Assembly: GCA_964571815.1 (NCBI GenBank)
Contig: CAZNDN010000037.1
Coordinates: forward strand, 1-30,755
Source: CAZNDN01 sp964571815
GTDB taxonomy: Bacteria > Fibrobacterota > Chitinivibrionia > Chitinivibrionales > WJKA01
Length of the DNA: 30,755 bases
Direction of reading: 5' to 3'
Shown here: piece by piece, positions 24,535 through 30,755 of the stretch
Numbering within the stretch: position 1 is the first letter of the stretch
Layout of the letters: each line of letters begins with the position of its first letter
Translations under genes and position numbers: made by a program
The notes under the pieces: generated by a model
What the model was told of the DNA's origin: nothing
The model's input: the letters and a program-made list of their open reading frames with translations, nothing else
The model's database searches: none

Positions 24535-27351
24535 TTACGGCAGGACAGTGGTCGTAGTGAACACGTGCTGTCTGGAGCGAACCTCCAGTGCATATACGCC
24601 GTGGGCGCGATGTGCCGTGGGCAGGGACACGGTGCCGCGGGCTCCGGCGATACGTTGCACACTGGACACCCTCCCGCGCGTATCGGTCAGGGTAATGGTG
24701 TACTCCATTTGCGGATACAACCCGGATACGCGCAGCAGGCCGCCGGAGAACACCCGAACGCGCGGTACGGCGTCGATGCTCAGGTCCGGCGCGGTGAACG
24801 ACCCGGTCGCACCGCCCTGCGGGGTGACAAACACCACATACATATTCCCCGCACCCCCCGGCTTGTTGCCGCCGAGGGTGACCGTGCCTGCATCGAAATC
24901 CTCCTTGTAGACATCCGAGCATTCGTCGCCGCACACCTCGTCGCCGGTCTGTTCCCACGATGAAAGCCAGGACGGCAGGTCGGTTCCATGACGATAGGCA
25001 ACATAGACCGTAACCGGCCGGCTGACATCGAAACTGAGGAAGTTTTCGTCCTCGGCATTGGCGTCGTTGTTGGCCGTGCGAATGTAGTGCATTCCCGCAA
25101 GATCGTCAACCGATTCAAGTGTGTACTCGCGGTCAATGTAGCGTTTGTCTCCTTCCGCGATATTCTCCACGATCTCGTAGGTCTTTCCGCTTGCCACCGT
25201 GAGATTGGTGATCGTGAGTTCACCGGAGAACGAGAATTCCATCTGATCGCCGCCGGTGTTCGGGGTTGAAGCCTTGTCGGAAATGTTGGAAACGGTCAGC
25301 GTATACGTCGTACCCAGCGTGAGTGCCGAAGTGGTCAGCATGACCGACGTCTGGTCGGACTCAAGCGATGCGCCGCTTACCGTGATGCCCCCGCTGATCT
25401 GGTAGTTGGAGGTCTCCTCGGCCGAGGCCTGCGTCACCGGCTCGTTGAACACGACTTTCACCGATGTCTCCGACTGTGCGACAATCGATGCCAATTGAGG
25501 CGGGTCCTGATCCAATCCGGTTGTGGCTGCCGCCTCGTCGCTTTTGTCACCCTCCATGCCTTCGCCGTTGACCGCGGATACCCGGTAGGTGTACTCGGTA
25601 CCCTCGTTCAGGCCTTCGTCGCTGTAAGAAGTGTTGCTGCTTGTGCCGATTCCCTCGCCGTTGCGGTAGATCTTGTAGCTGTCGACGCCGCTCTCGCCGT
25701 CCGAGGCTGCGTCCCAGCTCAGGTCGATCTGCGATTTGCCCACCGCACTGGCATTGAGGTTTGACGGCGCCGACGGCGGCGTGTCGTCCTCGGGCGGCGG
25801 CTGGGGTGCGTCTCCTTCCCCCACCGCAACCGCCCAGTCCGATGAATACGGGGCCCCCCATGTCATATCGGATTGTGAAATGCTCACCGGAAGTTCCTTG
25901 TAGTTCTTCTTTGCATCCACCGCGACGGCACTGAGCTTTCCGTTGAAACCCGAGAGGTTCATCCGGATTTTGTCGGTGTTTTCCTTGTAGAATATCGCGC
26001 GGCTTTCGTCGGAGGTGATCAGGCAGTAGCCGTCCGTCAAATCATTGTCGGGCTGCATGGAGGGAAAAAGGCGGTCCTTCCAGAACGTGATGCAGGTCTT
26101 GAAATAGTGGGGATTTGAATAGGGGTCCATTTTCCAGCCTCCATCGTGGCCGAAAATGGCGCTCATCCCGCCGGCGATATTGCAGTCCCACATCTGGCGG
26201 CGAAGGTTCTCTTCGTTGCCCAGACGACTGTCGTACCAACGCTCGTCGTTGGAGTGGGCCTTGTTTGAATTGGAGTTGAGCACACCGACAATATCCGAAT
26301 AGGATTGACCACCGAACCAGTGCCCGCGCGAGTAGAAATCCGCTTCGGGCCACAAGGAGTAGTTGATATTGCCTCCCTGATCACGCGCGCCGAGCATGTG
26401 ATCGTAGGCCATGTTGTCTCGGAGGTAATTGCCCCAACCTCTCAACTCCGATGTGCTGACGTGTTCGGGAAGGTCGTAGCCGTAGCCCATGATCCATCCG
26501 GGTACGGGGCCCAGACGGGAGCCGATGTAGCGCAGTAGTTTTTTCTCGCCTTCGGTTGCCGCCCCGTTGTCGCTGAAACCGGCTTGCACGCACTGCTTTC
26601 TCGCGCAATCTCCGCAATACCATATATGCGTAACGCCGCCACGATTGCGGACCTTGTTGATCATCTCTTCAAGGACATCGAAGGAGCGCGTATCGGGGTC
26701 CCTGTTTTCGAACTTCGAATCACCGTCACGGTTGACCCAGTAACCGGCCATGAACACGAACACCCCGTTGAACCCTTCATCGCCCATCCATGTATCGAGC
26801 CACCCGTCGATCTCGGAGGAACTCCAGTTGAAATTGCTCTTCTCGAATCCCATCCTGAAGTGGGGGACAAAGGTCTGGAGGTCTCCCGAGGAATTGTACC
26901 GCGCCCACTTGTTGCCGACATGCCACGCACCGCCGGCTCCGGGTGATTGAGAAGCCTTCGCGAGACCCGGCGCGGGGACGGTGGTAACGAACCCGAAGGC
27001 ATCCTTGTCCGGATTGGGCTCAATGGTAACCGTGCCGCTGTGGCCGCTCAGGTCGGGATCGTCGCTTGCCGTCGTAAACGTCCAATCACCGAGCTGTGTG
27101 CCGGAGAATCGGAATTTCCACACCGTGCTGCCTGCGTAGAACATGCCGACGGTTCGTTGTTCCGCGCTTGCGGTATGCGTGAATGTCGCCGAAGCGACGA
27201 GGTCGAAAGGATTGCCGTCGTAGTCGGGATTGTCCAGACTCCACTCCAGTACCGGGGTAAAGAGGGTCCCAACCTTGTTCATTTCCGCGGCGTGGACAGC
27301 GAATGAGCAAAACAGAAGCGTCGCGGACAGCAATGAGAGATGGGTTTTCAT
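24535..27351 (-). CDS. Secreted multidomain glycoside-hydrolase-like protein (DUF5060/DUF4038-type) with Fn3, Ig-like and sorting modules
   Basis: A 938-residue exported protein. Residues 1-20 form a signal peptide (MKTHLSLLSATLLFCSFAVHA). Residues 25-125 resemble the DUF5060 beta-sandwich found before glycoside hydrolase barrels (VLEWSLDNP, DWTFTTASDD). A TIM-barrel-like region follows to about residue 500 (FNGVFVFMAGYW, THIWYCGDCARK, GWIMGYGYDLPEH), resembling DUF4038-type putative glycosidases. Then come a fibronectin type III domain (PPSAPSNLNA ... YTYRVSAVNGEG), an SbsA-like Ig domain (VKVVFNEPV ... TYTLTVSN), a domain with YIRTANNDA and VTVYVAYRH that recurs on secreted enzymes, and a C-terminal type IX-like sorting module (LTDTRGRV ... 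GVYALEV). Start: AAGGAGG lies four bases before the second of two adjacent ATGs (27351). The substrate is unknown; plant or algal polysaccharide is plausible. Confidence 0.8.
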   Translation of the reverse strand: MKTHLSLLSATLLFCSFAVHAAEMNKVGTLFTPVLEWSLDNPDYDGNPFDLVASATFTHTASAEQRTVGMFYAGSTVWKFRFSGTQLGDWTFTTASDDPDLSGHSGTVTIEPNPDKDAFGFVTTVPAPGLAKASQSPGAGGAWHVGNKWARYNSSGDLQTFVPHFRMGFEKSNFNWSSSEIDGWLDTWMGDEGFNGVFVFMAGYWVNRDGDSKFENRDPDTRSFDVLEEMINKVRNRGGVTHIWYCGDCARKQCVQAGFSDNGAATEGEKKLLRYIGSRLGPVPGWIMGYGYDLPEHVSTSELRGWGNYLRDNMAYDHMLGARDQGGNINYSLWPEADFYSRGHWFGGQSYSDIVGVLNSNSNKAHSNDERWYDSRLGNEENLRRQMWDCNIAGGMSAIFGHDGGWKMDPYSNPHYFKTCITFWKDRLFPSMQPDNDLTDGYCLITSDESRAIFYKENTDKIRMNLSGFNGKLSAVAVDAKKNYKELPVSISQSDMTWGAPYSSDWAVAVGEGDAPQPPPEDDTPPSAPSNLNASAVGKSQIDLSWDAASDGESGVDSYKIYRNGEGIGTSSNTSYSDEGLNEGTEYTYRVSAVNGEGMEGDKSDEAAATTGLDQDPPQLASIVAQSETSVKVVFNEPVTQASAEETSNYQISGGITVSGASLESDQTSVMLTTSALTLGTTYTLTVSNISDKASTPNTGGDQMEFSFSGELTITNLTVASGKTYEIVENIAEGDKRYIDREYTLESVDDLAGMHYIRTANNDANAEDENFLSFDVSRPVTVYVAYRHGTDLPSWLSSWEQTGDEVCGDECSDVYKEDFDAGTVTLGGNKPGGAGNMYVVFVTPQGGATGSFTAPDLSIDAVPRVRVFSGGLLRVSGLYPQMEYTITLTDTRGRVSSVQRIAGARGTVSLPTAHRAHGVYALEVRSRQHVFTTTTVLP

Positions 27352-27475
27352 CATGCCTCCTTGTGAAGCCGAAGCTGACACGAAATTCAGCTCCGAACGT
27401 GGTTTGAATTGCCGGGAAACCCTTTTCCCACGTGTCGGCTCCCATCTTGCATTGATAATGTACCAGCTTTCTGTC

Positions 27476-27505
27476 ATTATTACCGGCCTTTATGTGCCTT
27501 CTCAA
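27476..27505 (-). promoter_or_regulatory. Candidate promoter of the secreted glycosidase gene
   Basis: Reading on the minus strand, TTGAGA (27500-27505) and AATAAT (27476-27481) are 18 bases apart, each matching five of six consensus positions. It would give a leader of about 120 bases before the start at 27351, with AAGGAGG as ribosome binding site. Confidence 0.5.
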
Positions 27506-27602
27506 AGCTTTTAATGTGTTCAAGTGTTCAAGCGCCTATCGGGGACGGGGTAATATTTATTGTATTTATCTTGTCCCACCCCCCAGTCGACTCTCTCCTG
27601 GT

Positions 27603-27989
27603 GTGTCCGAAGAAATCCGTTTTGGGTATTACTGGCGCGTTGACGAAGTCAACGAGCACGGCACGACCGAGGGTGAAGTGTGGAGCTTCACGACAACAAA
27701 TGATGCCGTAGAAGCATTGGTCCGTTCGGCTCAGACGTTCTCGGCGCCGGGCCTCTCCCGGGCCGGCAGGAATATCGTGCTGCGAAGCGGCTTCCTGAAA
27801 GGCGGCCGGGCGGTGATAACCGTCGGCGATGTCCGGGGAAGAATCGTGTGCAGCGACCCGATCGAAAAGGTCCCGGGCCTGCAGGCGATTTCACTGCCCG
27901 CGCGGGCCTCCGGTATCTATATCGTGACCGTAACCATCGGTACTACGCGGCTTCGCAAAGCATTCACCGGGATACCATCTGCTCCGTAG
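27603..27989 (+). pseudogene. C-terminal remnant of a secreted Fn3-type protein
   Basis: The frame from 27603 to the TAG at 27987-27989 encodes the tail of a secreted protein without its body. It opens with YYWRVDEVNE ... GEVWSFTTTN, the end of a fibronectin-like domain frequent in planctomycete-type secreted proteins, and finishes with a type IX-like C-terminal sorting module (ITVGDVRGRIV ... SGIYIVTV). No signal peptide, catalytic domain or upstream exon of the same frame is visible; upstream DNA (27515-27600) is AT-rich with a C-run. The frame can be extended to an ATG at 27492 but those residues look random. It is best read as a truncated gene or a deletion or rearrangement scar. An expressed short protein is less likely. 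Confidence 0.6.
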
Positions 27990-28045
27990 TCGAGCCGGCG
28001 GGGGACGTTATGCTTGTGCGGATACAACGTCGGGAGTAAGGACCT

Positions 28046-29853
28046 GTGAACACATCGAGGGTTTTCACCGGATTGCCGGCCCGGCTCGCCGCCGCGGTTA
28101 TGCTGACAGTCGGTCCGCGGGTGTGGGCCGAACGTACCCTTGTGGACATTATCGTCGGGCAGGGCGTGAAGGCCGAGCTTCACCGGTATACCGACACCCG
28201 GCGGCCGCTGAAGCAGCGGCAGGCTGAGATCGAGGAGTTGGGCGCACGAGGCGACGCTCAGTCCGTCCGGACCCTCATGGCACTGGGTAGCGCCGATGCG
28301 TATGTCAAGGTGAAGGCAATCGAGTCGCTGGGGGAGATCGGGGGCGGCAACGGCGGTCTTGCCAAGTCCCGCAAGGCGGGTATCGATGTGGCCGCATACC
28401 TTCGGGACAAGCTCGATCACCCGGAACCCGGTGTTGTGTGCGCGGCGATACGGAGCCTGGCGCGTGTGGAGGGCACGCGCGCGCTGGGGGATGTTGGAGA
28501 GTTTCTCGATCGGAACCGCGAGCGGATCGACGGATTCCAGGGCGTGGTGCTTCCGGTGGGAGTGAAGGCGCTTGCCGACATCGACGATCCTCACAGTGTG
28601 GCGCTGCTGAGCAATGCGCTCGATGCGAACCACTACTACCGAACGGGCAAGAGCAGGCTGCCGCACAAAGCCCGGGTGCACTCGTGTGCCACGGGCGACA
28701 ACGGCTACTGCAGGGGCACATCGGCGGGTGAGACGTGGGCCGCGGAAGCACTGGATACGTGGAAGACAAGTGAAGCGGTCGATCCCGACGGGCTGGCCGG
28801 GGCGGTCTTCGAGCTGGGCGGGGATATTCTGGATGAAACCTCGTACGGCTCCAACAGCTCGTATGCAAAGGGCAGCGTTTCCATCACAAAGCTGCACCAG
28901 TACGGGTGCAATATTCGGTTCGTTCCGGCCAGTTCATGCAGGACCGGGGGTCTGGGCGGGGTCACCAACACGCAGAATATCGTGGACGGTACGCACAACG
29001 TCTTGAGTATCGGCGCTACGGGGGGATTGTGGCAGCCGGGATTCCGGATCATGGAATCATCGGACCGATCCTTCAGAAGCAGAATCAACAGCGGTATGCC
29101 CCGGGGCAAGGCCCTGGTTGCTTCGTACACATTCTCCCGGCAATCGCAGAAGATGACTATCATGTACGGCGATCTCTCGCTTTCGTCAAATACCGGAGAG
29201 AATGAGGTGGCCCCGGAGAACGGCATTCCCACGATTTCACTTCTTCGGCCCGTTCCCGGCCGCCCGATAGTGGGGGAGCCGGTGCGGTTCACCGCTGTCG
29301 TAGACGATCCCGACGGGGATCCTCTCGAAATCGAATGGTTTGTCGGCGAGACGCGAGACGCCGCAACCGAGTATGTGCTTTCGAACGTCACCGACGACAC
29401 GGTTACGTTTTCCTATTCATACGGGGAGACCGGGACGGCACGGCCGTATGTTGTCGTGAGAGACCCGTGGATGACGGGCGGACGATCGGAGCGGCTCGAG
29501 CTGAAGGTGGGCGATCCCGCCGAAGTGAACCTCAAGACCCTTGTGTCGGCCCTCGATCCGGGATTGATGCTGGTTGCCGAGAGCACGGAGGACAAGGCCC
29601 TGGTCAGAGTGGACAGTGCGGGAGAGGATCAGCGGCATGTGTGGGATATGGAGCCGTACCGGTACGGGCGGTTCCGGTTTCGCTCACCGTGTTCACCGTT
29701 CATGGTCGAAGGGTTGCGAGGCTGTGCCGCAGCGTGAATGCCGGAGGAAGGGCGGCATTTGATATACGCACTGTCGCTCCCGCCGGTACGGCCTGTATTG
29801 TTCGAATTGGCGGCGTGGGGTGGAGGAGACTGGTGCGGACGGGCATTCGTTGA
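28046..29853 (+). pseudogene. Secreted C25-peptidase-like paralogue with HEAT-like repeats, probably frameshifted
   Basis: The uninterrupted frame runs from GTG 28046 (AAGGA upstream) to 29737, 563 residues. Residues 1-28 are a signal peptide. Residues 55-190 form HEAT-like helical repeats (VRTLMALGSADAYVKVKAIESLG). Residues 190-330 match the back half of the paralogue at 29934: NALDANHYYRTG, GGDILDE, SISKL-like SITKL and SSCRTGG. The position equivalent to the presumed catalytic His is Tyr267, while Cys298 is kept. A PKD/cadherin-like domain follows (PTISLLRPV ... YVVVRD). After about 29650 the encoded sequence turns to random, and the sorting-type tail (VSLTVFTVHGRRV ... IVRIGG) continues in the minus-one frame to 29853. 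So one base appears missing near 29640-29690, by mutation or sequencing error. Not likely an active peptidase. Confidence 0.65.
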
Positions 29854-29933
29854 GCGAAAGGCGCAATTGAGCGGTGCGGTAGTGCTCTTCGCGGCGGGTA
29901 CTCCTCACCGGAACCATGTCGGGAGGCAGAGCA

Positions 29934-30746
29934 ATGACAGGAAAATCATGGGTGCCGTCAACCGTCAGGGCGGCTGCAATTCTGGCTGTTTCCGTTTCGT
30001 TGGCGGTTGCGGACCGCACGATGGTGGATATTGTTGTGGCCGAAAATATCATGACGGAGCTGCGGCCCAGACTCGACCGGCTCGCAACCGACCTTCGAAA
30101 CGAAGGCTATACCGCCCGCATCACGTCCTGGCCCGCGGGTCGCAGTGCCGGCGATGTCCGGCAACACCTCAGGAATGCCTGCGACAACGATGACCTGCAG
30201 GGTGCTCTACTGGTCGGGCACATTCCCGTGCCGGTCATGAGGAACGACGAGGGGCAGTACTCGAGGAATACCGACATGCCCTACTGGAAGATGGTGGGGA
30301 ACGGGATTGACCTCAGCGGCAAGATCAGAACGTGGAATATCTGGATAAGCCGCTTCTATTCAGATCGCCTGGAAGTGGAAAGGATCGGCAATGCACTGGA
30401 TGCGAACCACGCCTATCGTACCGGGTCAACGCGTCTGGCCCATAAGGCTTTCACGAACCGAGGCAGTGACTGGGGCGGAATCGCCAAGGCACGGGAGCTG
30501 GCGCAGGCGGCATTGGAGTTCTACCCGGAAAGCGAGGCGGTTTCTACACCGGGGGAGGCGCTTTGGAGCGCAGGTGGGGACTTACTGGTCGAAGTCCAGC
30601 ATGGGAACGAGTCAAGGTACAGCGATGTTTCCATAAGCAAGCTATTTCAGAATGGGTGCACTATCAGATTCATATTTAATAACTCGTGTGATTCGGGTGC
30701 ATTAACCCGAAGTTCCCCCCACCGTAAGCAGCATTTTCCCGTGTAA
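29934..30746 (+). pseudogene. Secreted C25-like (gingipain/caspase-fold) cysteine peptidase, N-terminal part, with apparent frameshift
   Basis: ATG 29934 has GGAGG seven bases upstream and begins a signal peptide (residues 1-26, cleavage after AVA). The mature part shows ALLVGHIPVPVM (91-102) and WNIWISRFYSD, which resemble the first half of C25-type peptidase domains, then GGDLLVEVQHGNES with His223 and FNNSCDSGAL with Cys252 as a plausible catalytic pair. The frame stops at 30746 right after Cys252. Skipping one C of the six-C run at 30715-30720 restores a frame that stays open to the window edge and resembles the paralogue (NIL against NVL at about 20 residues past the Cys). So the stop is probably a homopolymer frameshift, real or artefactual, in a gene that continues beyond 30755. 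It follows the paralogue by 80 bp. Confidence 0.6.
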
Positions 30747-30755
30747 CATTCTGAA

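Noticed and set aside
1..30755. CRISPR array, tRNA/rRNA genes, insertion sequences, phage genes
   Set aside because: No spaced direct repeats, no cloverleaf-like segment ending in CCA, no transposase or integrase motifs were seen; the repeated motifs inside uvrA are diverged protein-domain duplications, not mobile DNA.

Overview
This is a GC-rich, densely coded bacterial chromosome segment, probably from an uncultured, free-living, polysaccharide-degrading lineage. Four features suggest a member or neighbour of the FCB/PVC assemblage (Fibrobacterota-like, Planctomycetota-like or a candidate phylum). These are a double-length tandem UvrA, C-terminal modules resembling type IX secretion sorting domains on several secreted proteins, a YYWRVDEVN-type segment that I associate with planctomycete-like secreted proteins, and a eukaryote-type UDP-glucose pyrophosphorylase. 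No 16S, tRNA or other marker fixes the taxonomy, so this is inference.

Layout. 1-564 is the 3' end of a gene of unknown function, facing a 1823-residue tandem UvrA (601-6072, minus). A roughly 500-bp intergenic region separates uvrA from a divergent PTS enzyme I homologue (6572-8242, plus). A minus-strand pair, CvpA-like protein and prepilin peptidase, covers 8307-9765. Then comes a very large plus-strand gene (10105-13860) encoding a B12-binding/radical SAM enzyme fused to an intact ketosynthase and a second, catalytically dead ketosynthase resembling a chain length factor. A minus-strand block follows: UDPGP-type pyrophosphorylase (18711-20138), thymidylate synthase and dihydrofolate reductase overlapping by 4 bp (17165-18588), and a family 2 glycoside hydrolase (13886-16918).

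From 20752 to 24393 lies a compact plus-strand operon with a recognisable promoter. It encodes a receiver-histidine kinase, a START/cyclase-like protein carrying two PilZ domains, a homologue of cyanobacterial long-chain acyl-ACP reductase with its cysteine conserved, and a dedicated acyl carrier protein with a strong Shine-Dalgarno sequence. A bidirectional hairpin separates this from a secreted multidomain glycoside-hydrolase-like protein (24535-27351, minus). The right end (27603-30755) is a cluster of secreted proteins: a C-terminal gene remnant and two paralogues related to caspase-fold C25-like peptidases. One paralogue has its front half replaced by HEAT-like repeats and has lost the presumed catalytic histidine. 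Both paralogues appear to carry frameshifts.

How the parts may work together. The strongest candidate for an undescribed system is lipid or polyketide related. The radical SAM-KS-CLF fusion could make or modify an acyl or polyketide chain. The acyl-ACP reductase/ACP pair could release or reduce a chain as an aldehyde, under apparent c-di-GMP (PilZ) and phosphorelay control. The two loci are 7 kb apart and separated by housekeeping genes on the other strand, so a joint pathway is a hypothesis. The operon itself, and the fusion itself, are directly visible.
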